Shown: positions 1 to 10,690, numbered from the stretch's first letter. The stretch is 64,000 bases of DNA from Panax quinquefolius (GCA_020205615.1 CM035170.1:118615674-118679673); one strand, 5' to 3'. The notes: generated from the sequence alone by a model not told the origin. Program-made: numbers and translations.

Positions 1-599
1 TGGGGAAAACGGCTAGGGTATTAAAAGGATAAACAATTAGGCTTGGTATAAAAAGATTAGGGATTTAAGCAAAACAATGGGCTCCCTGGGTGCACCCGCA
101 AGGCATGATTGCTCGAATCGACACCCCCCCCCCTGCGTGGGCGTATCGCGCGCACACACGCACTAAGGTTTTCTGATCGAAAGTTTGAGAACCAAGCTTG
201 GCCTCGCCCAATTCCTTAGCCGTCCTCATGTGCGCGAGCCCATCCCTTTTACACAACCAAGTTACTCAACCCAAGCCATCATATGCTAATATACCCATAG
301 GAAGTTTTCAAAATAGACAATATGGGACTTTGATAAAACCACAAGTTTTGAAGCATAACCAACAATTTTTTCACACAAACTTCTTATAGACCTGGCAAAA
401 TATAGTTATAAGTTGATTTTGATTTATAAAATATGGTTATGGTTCCATTTAAAACTAAAATCATATTAACTATTTTTAATATGAGTTGTATGGGTAGAAC
501 CATATAATTATGATTTAAATATAAGTCAACCCATATTTTAAATTTTAAACTTACCTTTATTATAATCCAATAAAAAAATTATTAGATATATCATGTGTA
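1..599. other. Intergenic DNA, no gene seen
   Basis: AT-rich sequence with a short GC-richer patch near 100-260. The reading frames here are short, have no recognisable domain and overlap on opposite strands. I see no terminal repeats or RNA gene. Confidence 0.5.
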
Positions 600-1509
600 T
601 ACATAATCACCAAGTATTTTATCTTTTTTGGGTTTGGGTTTTGATTTTGGTTTTGGTTTGGGTTTGGGTTTGGGTTTGGGGTGGGGGGTGGGGGGGCTGG
701 CAAGGCGGGGCGGTGTTATATACTTAATCACCGATTTTTTTATGTGTGGGGGGTGGAATGGGAATGGGGAATGGGGTGGGGTGTAATCACCTAATATTAT
801 TTTATTATTATTTTTTATAGGGGGGGAGGTATAATAATCACTAAATATTATTTGTTTTTAGATGTGGTGGTGGGGAGTGTATAATTAATCAATAAATATA
901 TATTTTTTAGGGGGTGGAGCGGGGTGGCAAAAGGGTGTATATATAATCAGTAAATATTTTTTGAGAGGCGGGGGTTGGGGTGGGTTTAGGGTAGGAGTAG
1001 GAGCGGGGGTGGGCAAGGCGGGGCGTGGGGGCGGGCGAGATGGAATGTATATATAATCAATAAATATAATATTTTTTTGGAGGGTGAGGGATAGGGTGGG
1101 GTGGAGTTTATACATACTTATTGAATACTCCCTCCGTCCATGATAAAAGTCCTTATTACTATTTTGAATAGTCTCATGTTAAATATTCACTTTCCTTTAA
1201 TAACCAAACTTTTACATATTTTTTTCTATTATACATGTAGCATTAAATATCTCATACTTTTCTTATTCTAATTCTCTCTCCATAATTAATAAATATGGAG
1301 AGAGAATATTTTGAATTGAATAGGTAAAAAGTCATTCTCTCACCTACATTGAAACTAATTAATGACATATTATTATGGATAATTTTATCATTTCATTCAT
1401 CTTCTTAATATGCGTAAAAAGTCCACTAGGACTTTTATCCTTGGACGGAGGAAGTATTATTTTTTTGGGTGGTGGGAGGTGAGGTGGGGGTATATATATA
1501 ATCACTTAA
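600..1509. repeat. G-rich / AT-rich minisatellite
   Basis: About seven or eight degenerate units of roughly 70-110 bp alternate an AT-rich core (TATATATAATCAATAAATAT-like, near 712, 780, 830, 880, 935, 1045 and 1490) with runs of G on the + strand. The array starts with repeated TTTGGG hexamers at about 625-681. The MITE at 1128-1454 interrupts it, and the G-rich pattern resumes at 1465. The proline-rich reading frame on the minus strand (885-1115) is a by-product of the repeat. Confidence 0.75.
1128..1454. mobile_element. Stowaway-type MITE (copy 1)
   Basis: A 327 bp non-coding element with terminal inverted repeats: CTCCCTCCGTCC at the left and GGACGGAGGAAG at the right, flanked by the TA duplication (1126-1127 and 1455-1456). 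The inner ends also pair (GATAAAAGTCCT against AGGACTTTTATC). TIR sequence and TA target are typical of plant Tc1/mariner-derived Stowaway MITEs. Its right end matches the left end of the MITE at 23179, so the two are family members in opposite orientation. Confidence 0.9.
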
Positions 1510-1929
1510 TGTGAGACCCCAAATTTTATGAATAAAGATTTAATTTTCTCGCAATATTTTTTTGAATATTATGGTGTGGATTTGAGATAGTGTTATAGTT
1601 GTGGGTAGTATTTATAAATTTTAAAAAGTATGCAAGTTGTTGTATAATATTCAATTGGTCGGGGAATATTCTTTTTGTTGGGGAATATCCGTACGACGGT
1701 ACAATCATTGGTGGACCACACAACGGAATTATTGTCGGATTGAAAAAATAACAAAAATATTTTTTATAAAAATAATGGCGGAAGTTTTACCATTAAAACT
1801 GTTGAACTACTCCATTAGTAGTAAAATGCAGAATACGTGTGGTTGCGTACAAGAAGACACAAGATTGATTATTGATGTTTACGTGATAAGTAACTCGGTT
1901 TTATTTTATTAGTATTATTAATGTAATAA

Positions 1930-2345
1930 AACAGAAAAGCTTTTTATATAAAACATAATACTTTTATAAAGTTATTCTATAAATAAAATATATTATATTC
2001 TATTATGCATAATATTTTGCATAGTAAAATATTTTTATATAAAACATAATACTTTTATAAAGTTATTCTATAAATAGAATATATTATATTTTATTACATA
2101 TAAATGCATGCGTAGTGTTTTTATATAGTAATATCTTTTTATATAAAATGTAATACTTTTATAAAGTTATTTATTTTATTAGACAATAATTAGAATATAT
2201 TATATTTTATTATGCATAAGATCGCATAGTGCTCGTATAGTATTTTGCATAGTAAATTTTTTATATATAAAATAGGATACTTTTAAAAAGTTATTCGTTT
2301 TATTAGATTATAAATTGAATATTTTATATTTTATTTAAATGATTT
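1930..2345 (+). repeat. Tandem repeats upstream of TATA in B1
   Basis: About four imperfect copies of a roughly 100 bp AT-rich unit. It contains TATATAAAACATAATACTTT, AAAGTTATTCTATAAATA and ATATATTATATTTTATTATG. The array lies immediately upstream of the LTR TATA box. A shorter reverse-complement version is in B4 at about 53690-53940. Confidence 0.8.
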
Positions 2346-2424
2346 TGCTTTAAATATGGACCGTCCAATTAAAAGTAAATCAATCTGGACCGTTCATGAA
2401 TTAGTTATTATGCAGTCCATTCTT

Positions 2425-2434
2425 CTATAAATAG
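2425..2434 (+). promoter_or_regulatory. TATA box of LTR B1
   Basis: CTATAAATAG, the same core as in the family A and C LTRs. The GGTAAGGGAT block starts at 2600, about 170 bp downstream. Confidence 0.7.
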
Positions 2435-2654
2435 AAGCTCATTCATCCATTATTTCTTACGAATTCACTGAAACTCTAGAGAGAGTTCTTCTTCTATAAT
2501 CTTGAGCGTATTTATTTAGAGTTTAAGAAAGCTTTGAGCGTAGTGCAAGTTTTTTTCGAGTATATCCTCGGCCTACTAGTAGGAATACCCTTCTTTTACG
2601 GTAAGGGATATTATTTGTTGTACTCGTAAGTGGTATTATTTATTTCGTCTTCAT

Positions 2655-3020
2655 GAAGAGAACTTCTGTTATTCCATTCTTTATCATTATGTTGGAATAA
2701 CCTGTTTTTACGAAGTACCACATATATGGTGAAATTCTTCTAATATTTCATTCTTATTATTCTGTTGGAATAACCTGTTTATGCGAAGTACCGCATACAT
2801 GGTGAAATTCTTCTAATATTTCGTTCTTTATTATTATATCAGAATATCCTGTTTGTGCATTTACGCCGGACCTGATTTTATTTTTTATTATTCTGTTGGA
2901 ATAACCTGTCTGTGCGGTTTATCGCATGCATGGTGAATTCTTCTGTTATTCCATTCTTTATTATTCTGTTGGAATAACGTGTCTATGTAGATTGTCACAT
3001 GCATGGTGAATGACCTTTCG
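2655..3020 (+). repeat. Hairpin-forming tandem repeats of family B
   Basis: About five copies of a 60-75 bp unit. Each carries GTTATTCCA, a loop of about 16 nt (CATTCTTTATTATTCT-like, slightly variable), then TGGAATAAC, a 9 bp perfect stem in the best copies. The stem is followed by CTGT..GCGNTTYACCGCATGCATGGTGAA-like sequence. The array lies downstream of the TATA box, so it would be transcribed. Inverse versions are in B3 (about 39830-40140) and B4 (about 53090-53410). Confidence 0.75.
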
Positions 3021-4325
3021 TATTCATTGCAAGACCCCAACTTATTAATAAAATTTAATTTCTCTATTTATTATTTTGAAATAGTAAGGGTTGATTTGAT
3101 TAATGTGGTTAGTTATGGGTAAAATGCACAAATATTTCAAATAAACAAGTGGTTATAAAATATTTATTGTTGTCGGAGAATATTCGTTTGGAATATTCTT
3201 ACTGTCGGAGAATATTTGTACGACGGCGCAGTCTTGTGTGGACCCCATAATGGAAAGCGATTGGATGAAGAAAACTACAAAAATAAGTTGTTTATAAATA
3301 ACGGCGTTGTTATTACAGTATACATTGTTGAAATACTAAATTGGTTAAAACACAGTAGCACACGGTATTGCACCAATTATTGATTCTTACGTAAAAAGGC
3401 ACTACTCAATAATTGTTACAGTAATTACAGTTCAGTATTTTATTTTATTGATTCAATAATTGTTGCGTTGATATTTTATATTATTGTTGTTCAATAATTA
3501 TCACTACACGATATTTTCCATTATCGAAGCAATAATTCATATTATCCGAATAATATTATTTGATAATATTATTGGCAATATCTAAAAAGTTACGTCTAAG
3601 GAGAGGTTTGGTCACCTAATCTGGCACAAGAAGGAGAAATTCTTATTGGAAAGCCCCTCTTTCCGGAAGCAGTCTAGTTATCGAGATTGTGATTCTGTAA
3701 TATTATTTGTGAATAATTAATTATTGATTTATATGATGAGAAAAATATTGATTTTATGTGGATATAAATGGGAAAAAATTTTAAAGTGGCAATTGTTAAA
3801 AATTGATATTTTATCTTTTTTGATAAAATATTATTTTATTATATTATTATAATATAATAATGGTGATATTTTTATAATGAATGTGGGATATATGAGTATA
3901 TGAGGAAGAAGACTATTTTTTTGTATTAAATGATTAACACATGTTTTTGTGTTTGGTGGACCCCATTTCTTGTTGAAATTTAATTATATATGTAAAATCG
4001 TCTGTTTGTGGATTTTTTGGCCAATTTCATTTGGAATTTAGAAAAAAACTTACGCAAAGTTGTAGATAATGGAATTTTCTATGAAAAAGACATAAGTTTG
4101 AATTTTTCTGACAAAAGGGTCATTTATTATGAATTATTGAAGTTCCGAAGTAATTGATTTTTGGAAGTTTTAATTATTTTTAATAAGAAAAACGTTTTTT
4201 GTAAGTTTTGTGAGGTGGCTACTTGGTAGCTGATGTTTTGGGCAAAATAAGGGTACGTAAGAAGTTTAAAAATATATATATTAATATTTTATTAAATTTT
4301 CTGCTTTGGTGTTCTAAGCATTTTC

Positions 4326-4335
4326 CTATAAATAG
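4326..4335 (+). promoter_or_regulatory. TATA box of A1 5' LTR
   Basis: CTATAAATAG about 1.3 kb into the LTR. An AGAATTGAAAATCACACC block follows and is shared by family A and C LTRs, so transcription probably starts close to it. Confidence 0.75.
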
Positions 4336-4841
4336 GGTGCTTAGGTTAGAATTGAAAATCACACCAGAAACTGAAGTTTTCTCTCTCTTTCTCTCTTTAT
4401 ATTATCGAGAGTATTCTTGTGAGTATTTTGATACTTTGAGTGTTGTTATACTGTCTGCAAGTTCCTTCAAAGACTATATCCAGATTATTACAATGTAAGT
4501 ATTGTCTTTCTGAGGTAAGGGATGTTATTTTCTTCTTAAATGATATTATTTTCTTCAATATTATTATGCCAAAATATTGGTTTGAACTTTTTATCAAATT
4601 TGAAACTTTTTGTGTCGGAGTTACTATTCACATATACGATACTATTATGGATAGTAGCTTTGATTGTATCCATGTTTTGATCATTCTTAAATTTTAATCC
4701 ACTATGATTATTTATGAAGTATTTTTGGACATGGAATAGCTGAAATACGAATCCTTAATATTTATTCTTTTGTTTCACTGGATTCGTTTTCTTTAAAATA
4801 TTTTTTGTCATCCCCAGTTATAAATGATGATATTACTGAAT

Positions 4842-4985
4842 ATCTTTGGCATGTAGTGCAAAGTTGAATAATTTTTGATGAATATCTTTGGTCCAGTAGT
4901 GCAAAAGATGAGCAGTGTTTAGATGAACATGATTAATGATGAATATCTTTGGCTCAGTAGTGCAAAGATGAATATTTAATTCGGA
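4842..4985 (+). repeat. GTAGTGCA hairpin repeats, A1 5' LTR
   Basis: Three copies of GAATATCTTTGG..GTAGTGCAAAGATGA. ATCTTTG and CAAAGAT form a 7 bp stem around GTAGTG; the first copy has a mismatch (AAAGTTGA). Confidence 0.75.
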
Positions 4986-5522
4986 TATATATTAATTGAT
5001 GTTACAGGGATAAAATATCGACGATGAACTTTTAAATTCATATATAGAAGATAGTAGATTGCATTCTCTACTTAACTCTTCGAATGAATTATTATTTCCG
5101 CTGCAAAGATTGATTTAAAACGGGTTGTCTATTGTATTCTATTAGATTTTTCTCTGTTAAAGACTAACGATAATTTGTTCTATGTTATCTTATTCATAAT
5201 GTTCTTTACTGGGCTAGTTGAGCTCACCCTTTTCTTTTTTGTTCCATTTTTCTTCTCAGGAGGCGAGAATGTAGCGAGTACTAGTCAGGGTGTGGAATGA
5301 TGGTTCTAGAAAGTCATTTTAGTAGTCCTCACCATTTTTGTAAAATAATGTATCAATAATTGTAATGAGGACTTATTTGAGTGTGGATATTGTCTAGATG
5401 ATAATATTTGTATTTAAACTCACAGTTTTTATGTTGTATTAATAAAGTTGTAGTTGTTTATGTACCATGTATTTTGACGACTCAGAATGGGTGTTGTATA
5501 CCTATTTTGGGGGCATCACAGT

Positions 5523-5534
5523 TGGTATCAGAGC
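5523..5534 (+). other. Primer binding site of A1 (tRNA-iMet)
   Basis: TGGTATCAGAGC, two bases after the LTR end. This is the standard plant retrotransposon primer site complementary to the 3' end of initiator methionine tRNA, which primes minus-strand DNA synthesis. Confidence 0.92.
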
Positions 5535-5692
5535 TTAGGGATATGATCTCTGGCGGATATCGGGGAATAAAACTAGGAGGGGAGAGACGAGTAAATCCTT
5601 CGCTAGTGTGTCCTACCTAAGCTTATTTGTTGGTCGGTAATAATATAGGGGTATTATGTAATTTGTTAATTTGTGTAATTAACCCTTGTTTT
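5535..5692 (+). other. A1 5' leader (shared by families A and C)
   Basis: Non-coding leader with GGGATATGATCTCTGGCGG, ACTAGGAGG and AAGCTTATTTGTTGG. The same segment follows the primer site in A2 (from 11673), A3 (from 45344) and, on the minus strand, both family-C internal domains. Conservation in the coding-deficient family C suggests a cis-acting role such as RNA packaging (inference). Confidence 0.6.
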
Positions 5693-6090
5693 ATGGCAGT
5701 ATTTAAGAATGTCAACTGAGAATGTTAACAATGGAGTAAATGAGACCGTAGAGACGCATGTACTCACCAACGAGGAGAACGTGCAACAGGCTGGCAATGT
5801 TCTTCCTATGAATAACACCACTAAGCAGATGATGAACGATGGGATATTTAGAAGCTTTTTGCAGTTCATGCAAAATCAGACGAGGGAGACCAAGTCATGC
5901 AAAATCAGACGAATGACATATCGCTCGAGATTGCACTGTAGCGAAACCAAGTCCAGCGGGGATGGTGACTCAAAAGGTCGTCCCAGAAAAGTCAAAGTCA
6001 GCAGTTCTCGAAGAAGCGTTTGTCGTGATGGTCAATGACGTCGAGAACCCAAACGAGGTGATCACGGTAAGCTAATCATAAATTCATGCG
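5693..6090 (+). pseudogene. A1 gag remnant (central part deleted)
   Basis: Gag is the capsid/nucleocapsid protein that forms the particle. Starting near the ATG at 5693, with an apparent shift before 5709, the frame reads ENVNNGVNETVETHVLTNEE, matching the N-termini in A2 and A3. At about 5890 it jumps to sequence that in A3 lies just after the second zinc knuckle (GACATATCGCT), so the capsid domain and knuckles, roughly 0.9 kb, are missing. A duplicated CAAAATCAGACGA lies at the joint. The frame ends at 6038. The product cannot be a working gag. Confidence 0.75.
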
Positions 6091-6649
6091 AAGTTTATAC
6101 CTTACTGAATCACCGGTGCTACCCATTCATTTATTTCTCCGCTTGTGCTCAACGTTTAAACTTGACTCAGAGAAATTAGACTTTGATTTATCTCGTGGAG
6201 ACTCAGTTAGAGAAACTTTTATCGCATCCATCGTTTATAAATCTTGTTTGATCCAAGTTAGCACCATCACCTTACCTGTTGACCTTATCTCTTTAAAGAT
6301 ACTTGCATTTGACGTGATTTTAGGGATTGATTGGTTAACTACTCATTTTGCCAAAATTGATTGTTTTCGTAAGGTTGTTAGTTTTCATATTCCTAATCAA
6401 CCTGTTGTTCGAATTCAAGCAACTAAACCATTAAAATCAATCACTATCATATCAAGTCATAAAGTTATTCGTTTATTGAAAAACGGATGTCAAGCTTTCT
6501 TAGCCCATGTTATGGATTTGAATAAAGACACGTCAGATTTGAATAATATTCCTGTTGTTATTGACTTTCCTGACGTATTTCTGAAGAACTTTCTGGCTTC
6601 ACCCCGTAGCGTGAAGTTGAATTCTTTATTGATCTTGAACTCATTATAA
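6086..6649 (+). pseudogene. A1 retropepsin and linker to RT
   Basis: Aspartic protease part of pol, which cleaves the polyprotein. The active-site segment TGATHSFIS is readable near 6107-6135 in another frame, with its catalytic Asp codon damaged. From about 6170 one frame reads EKLDFDLS and then ILAFDVILGIDWL, the conserved C-terminal flap/helix block of Ty3/gypsy proteases. It continues through the linker IPVVIDFPDVF that leads into RT. A frameshift follows near 6610. The first 25 residues of this open frame are out of frame with the protease. Confidence 0.85.
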
Positions 6650-7320
6650 AGCCCATTTTTAAAACCCCATATCGAATGGCTCTATTGAACTTCAGGAGTT
6701 AAAGGTCCAACTACAGGAGTTGTTGGACATCGGTTTCATTCGGCCCCTAGTACATCTCATTGGGGTGCTCCTGTTTATTTGTAAAGAAGAAAGGCGGGAG
6801 TATGCGATTTTTGTATCGATTCGAGAATTAAACCATGTCACTATCAAGAATAGGTATCCGTTACCTCGCATTGATGACCTGTTTGACTAGTTGCAAGGAG
6901 CACAATTCTTTTCAAAATCGATCTTCGATTCGGATATCATCACCAAGGTTAAAACCGAGGATATTCCAAGACCGCTTTAGAACTCGATGACGGGCATTAT
7001 GAATTCTAGTCATGTCTTTTGGATTGACTAATGCTCCTGCGGCTTTTATGGATATGATGAACCGAGTATTCAAGGATTATTTGGATATGTTCGTTGTTGT
7101 CTTTATTGATGACATTCTCATATATTCCAAAAGTCGTGAAGATTATGAGCACCATTCGTTCGGTAATCGCAAAGGCTTCGTGATAACAAGCTATATGTCA
7201 GTGAAGAAATGCGAGTTACGCTTAAAGAAGTAGCATTCCTTGGGCGCGTGGTGTCAAAACATGGAGTATCTGTTGACCCGGTGAAGATTGAAGCAATACA
7301 AAGTTAGGAGCAACCAAATC
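6650..7320 (+). pseudogene. A1 reverse transcriptase
   Basis: RNA-dependent DNA polymerase. Recognisable in three frames: PYRMA start near 6668, [19 protein letters not shown] near 6826, FSKIDLRFGYHH near 6911, [20 protein letters not shown] at 7012, and the catalytic FIDD at 7102-7113 followed by [10 protein letters not shown]. Both catalytic Asp residues are kept. The 7012-7233 block is the longest uninterrupted piece; frameshifts at about 6870, 6960 and 7160 break the rest. Confidence 0.9.
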
Positions 7321-7339
7321 GGTGATAGAAATGCACGTA

Positions 7340-7930
7340 GCTTTTGGGCTTAATTGGTTATTATCGGAGATTTGTGGAAGGATTTTCTCGAATCGCTACT
7401 CCGTTAACTCACCGACTGACGGAAAGATATCAAATTCGTATGGAGCGAGGAACGCGAGAAGAGTTTCAAGAGCTTAGAAGAGACTCATTTTAAGACTGTT
7501 CGACAATTCCATCCGTTTGGGATGGATTTGTTATCTCAACGATGCTTTGAGCAAAGGGTTAGGATGTGTTCTCATGCAACGTGAAAAAGTCATAGCCTAT
7601 GCCTCACGACATCTTAAAGAATATGAGAGGAATTATCCTACTCATGATCTCGAGTTAGCAAGCAATCGTTTTGCATGCTTAAAGATCTGGAGGCACTATC
7701 TATATGGGGAGAAAGTGGAGATATATTCAGACCATAAAAGCCTCAAATATTTCTTCACCCAAAAAGAACTCAACATGCGGCAACGACATTGGCTTGAGTT
7801 GTTGAAAGATTACGACTATACCATTCAATACCATCCCGAAAAAGCGAACGTGGTAACTGACGCATTGAGTAGAAGATCATATGTGGGAACGAGTGCGATG
7901 TTGTTAACACAAAGGCCTATTTTGTGTGAT
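7340..7930 (+). pseudogene. A1 RT thumb/connection and RNase H
   Basis: Starts with the GLIGYYRRFVEGFSRIATPL-like block (about 7347-7405), then RNase H. The main open frame begins at 7517 and includes [40 protein letters not shown] and ends with DALSRRS near 7860. RNase H removes RNA template during reverse transcription. The [10 protein letters not shown] and SDHKSLKYF blocks are the usual ones for plant Ty3/gypsy elements. The frame is open into the integrase zinc region up to 8266. Confidence 0.9.
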
Positions 7931-7989
7931 TTACAAAAGATGAAGATAGAATTCAAGACTCCGGGAACCCATACAATGATGTCAAGTAT

Positions 7990-8865
7990 ACGTATAGAAC
8001 CAACTTTAATCAGAAAAGTTAAAGTTGCTCAGGCCATAGACTCGGAGCTGATGCGTATGAAGAAGAAAGTGCAAAAAGGTGATATTCCAGAAGCAATAAT
8101 CGATGAAGAAGGAATACTTCGAGTCCACTCCAGACTTTTTGTTCCTAACGATTCTGATTTGAAGTACAAGATCATGATGGAGCACGAAATACACGTTTTG
8201 ATAATCCATCTGGAAGTACCAAAATGTATCGTAATCTTCGACATACATTTTGGTGGAACAATATGAAGAGAGAGATTGAAAAGTTTATCTCGAGGTGTTT
8301 AACTTGTCAACTTGTAAAGGCGGAGCATCAAGTGCCAAAGGGACCATTGCAACCACTTGAGATTCTGAAATAGAAGTGGGAACACATTACCATAGATTTC
8401 GTTACGGGTCTTCCTACGGTTTCTCAAGGAATAAATGTTATTTGGGTTATTGTTGATAGATTAACCAAGTCTGCTCATTTCTTGCCGATACGGGAGACTT
8501 ATTCCCTTGAACGTCTTGCTCGTATGTACGTAAATGAGATTGTTAGATTGCATGGAATGATAGTATCCATAGTTTCGGATCGTGACCCAAGATTCACTTC
8601 AAGATTTTGGGTTAGCTTGCAAAAAGCTATGGACACGGATTTAAGATTTAATTCGGCATACCATCCTCAAACGGATGGATAATCGGAGAGGACTATTCTA
8701 ACTATTGAAGATCTATTAAGACCTTGTGTTCTAGAATTCAAAGGGATTTGGGATAAGTATTTACCATTGGTGGAATTTTCCTACAACAACAGTTATCAGG
8801 CAAGTATAGGTGTAGCTCCATTTGAAGCATTATATGGACAAAAGTGTCGCTCTCCAGTGTGTTGG
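7990..8865 (+). pseudogene. A1 integrase, N-terminal and core part
   Basis: Inserts element DNA into the genome. The HHCC zinc-binding region is at about 8175-8312 (final pair CLTC), then the core: KWEHITIDFVTGLPTVSQG (first catalytic Asp at 8395), SDRDPRFTSRFW (second Asp at 8578) and DG-stop-SERT with the catalytic Glu at 8686. Two nonsense codons are visible: TAG at about 8370, where A2 and A3 read TGG, and TAA at 8680-8682 in place of Gln. A2 cuts the coding sequence at 8865 inside CW|DEVGEA. Confidence 0.9.
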
Positions 8866-10219
8866 TGTAAGACCCCGAAATTTTTTTAAATAAAAAGGAA
8901 TTTCCTTTATTTATTATTTTGAAATAGTAAGGGTTGATTTGATTAATGTGGATACTTAAGGGTTAAATACGCAAATATTTCAAAATAAGCAGTGGTTATA
9001 AAATATTCATTATTGTCGGGGAATATTCGTTTTGGTCGTGGAATATTCAAATGCTTGTGGGAATATTAAATGACTGACGCAGTATGACCATGTGTGGGCC
9101 CCATGAAAAGCGATTGGATAAAGAAAGCGACAAATATAAGTTGTTTTTAAATAACTTGGCGTAGTTATTCTTAGATTATCTTTGTTGGAATACCCGGTGG
9201 TTAAAACACACTAATACGCGTTGTTGAGTAGTTGCACACGGTATTGCACCAATTATTGATTCTTACGTAAGAAGGCACTACTCAATAATGGTTACGATAA
9301 TTCTTCGTTCGATATTTTATTTTATTGATTCAATAATTCTTTGCGTTGATATTTTATATTCTTTGTTGTTTGATAATTGTCATTTACGGTATATTTTCAT
9401 TATCGAAGCAATAATTCATATTATCCGAATAATATTATTAGATAACATTATTGGAAATGTCTAGAAAGTTCATCAAGGAGAGGTTTGGTCACCTAATTGC
9501 GGCCAAGAAGAAGAAATTCTTATTGGAAAGCCCCTCTTTCTGAGGGCCGCCGGTTGTCGATATTGTGATTACGTAATATTATTTATGAATAATTAATTAT
9601 TGATTCATATGATGAGAAAAATATTGATTTTATGTGGTTATAGATGGAGAAAATTTTTATAGTGACAATTGTTGAAAATTGAAATTTTATCTTTTTACGA
9701 TAAAATAATTCATTTAAATATATTATTTTAATAATATATTAATGGTGATATTTTTACAACGAATGTGGGATATATGAGTATACGAGGAGGAAGAGTATTT
9801 TTGTTGCAATAAATGTTTAAAACATGTTAAACATGTCGGTGGACCCCATTTATTGGTCGAAATTTGATTATAGCTTTTTGTAAAATCGCTTGGTTTATGG
9901 ATTTGGTCGATTTACATTTGGAATTCGGAAAAACTTTCTTACGTAAAGTTGTAGAGAATTGAATTTCCTATAAAAATTCGCGAGATTCAATTTTCTGATG
10001 AAAAGGCTATTTATTATGAATTATTGAAGTTCGAAGCTCAAAATAATTAATTTTGGAAGTTTTAATTATTTTTATTATGAAAAACGTTTTTGTCATTAAA
10101 GGTGGGTCTTGCATGTGATGTAAATACTGAATTCAGATCCTTAAAAGTGGGCATAGTGAATTTGTAATATTAATATTATTATTTTATTAAATTTTCGCTT
10201 TGGTGTTCTAAGCATTTTC

Positions 10220-10229
10220 CTATAAATAG
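10220..10229 (+). promoter_or_regulatory. TATA box of A2 5' LTR
   Basis: CTATAAATAG, followed 170 bp later by CGAGGTAAGGGAT at about 10396. Confidence 0.75.
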
Positions 10230-10489
10230 GTGCTTAGGTTAGAATTGAAAATCACCTTGTAAAGCGAAGTTTTCTCTCCATATTATCGGCGTATTCTTGT
10301 GAGTATTTTGAGTATACTTTGAGTATTGCTAGGCGATTGCAAGTTTCCTTCAAAGACCTTATACAGGTATTCTAGCTAGAAATCTCGATCTTTCGAGGTA
10401 AGGGATATATTTTTTTTCAGTAATGATATTATTTCTTCAATATCATTATCTTTGAAATGTTGATCTGAAGTTTTATCAAATTTGGAACT

Positions 10490-10690
10490 TTTTTCATGGC
10501 GGGGTTCTTATTCATGGGTTCTTATTCATGAGTTCTTATTCACGAGTTACTTATTCATGAGTTCTTATTCACGGAAGTTCTTATTCACGAGTAGTATTAT
10601 TCATGTAAGCGTGAAGATGTTTTTTGTGGAATTTCTATCTTTTGGTGTGGAGTTACTTATTCACGTATACGATAATTATTCACGATATCT
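10490..10690 (+). repeat. TTATTCACGAG short tandem repeats (A2 5' LTR)
   Basis: About ten copies of an 11-16 bp unit (GTTCTTATTCACGA, with TTCATGA variants). Equivalent arrays: 17625-17775, 20988-21060, 34757-34905, 44217-44370, 51713-51860, and in reverse in the family-C LTRs. Confidence 0.85.

Larger units (their letters stand above)
1510..3027 (+). mobile_element. Family-B solo LTR B1, left part
   Basis: Starts TGTGAGACCCCAAATTTT and continues after the A1 insertion at 21978-23168, where it ends GGGGGCGTCACA; about 2.7 kb in total. Flanks are CTTAA (1505-1509) and GTTAA (23169-23173), a 5 bp duplication with one mismatch. No primer site or internal region follows, so this is a solo LTR left by LTR-LTR recombination. 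This part holds the promoter-like segment, a TATA box and two tandem arrays. The minus-strand relatives B2, B3 and B4 lie in the right half of the window. Confidence 0.85.
3028..5520 (+). repeat. A1 5' LTR
   Basis: 2493 bp, TGCAAGACCCC to GGGGGCATCACA. TATA box at 4326, GAG|GTAAGGGAT at 4512, three GTAGTGCA repeats at 4842-4985, and AATAAA at 5441-5446, 74 bp before the LTR end. It starts with the CCCCAACTTATTAATAAA-type sequence shared with the solo LTR at 33121, unlike the CCCCGAAATTT start of A2 and A3, so family A has at least two LTR subtypes. It is shorter than its 3' partner, partly because the TTATTCACG repeat array is nearly missing. Confidence 0.93.

Noticed and set aside
625..690. 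Interstitial telomere repeat
   Set aside because: The unit is TTTGGG, not the plant TTTAGGG, and it grades into the G-rich minisatellite.
885..1115. Proline-rich protein on the minus strand
   Set aside because: Direct consequence of the G-rich minisatellite; no start context or conserved domain.
5523..5534. tRNA gene fragment
   Set aside because: The match to initiator-Met tRNA is only the 12-base primer site next to an LTR; no tRNA body is present.
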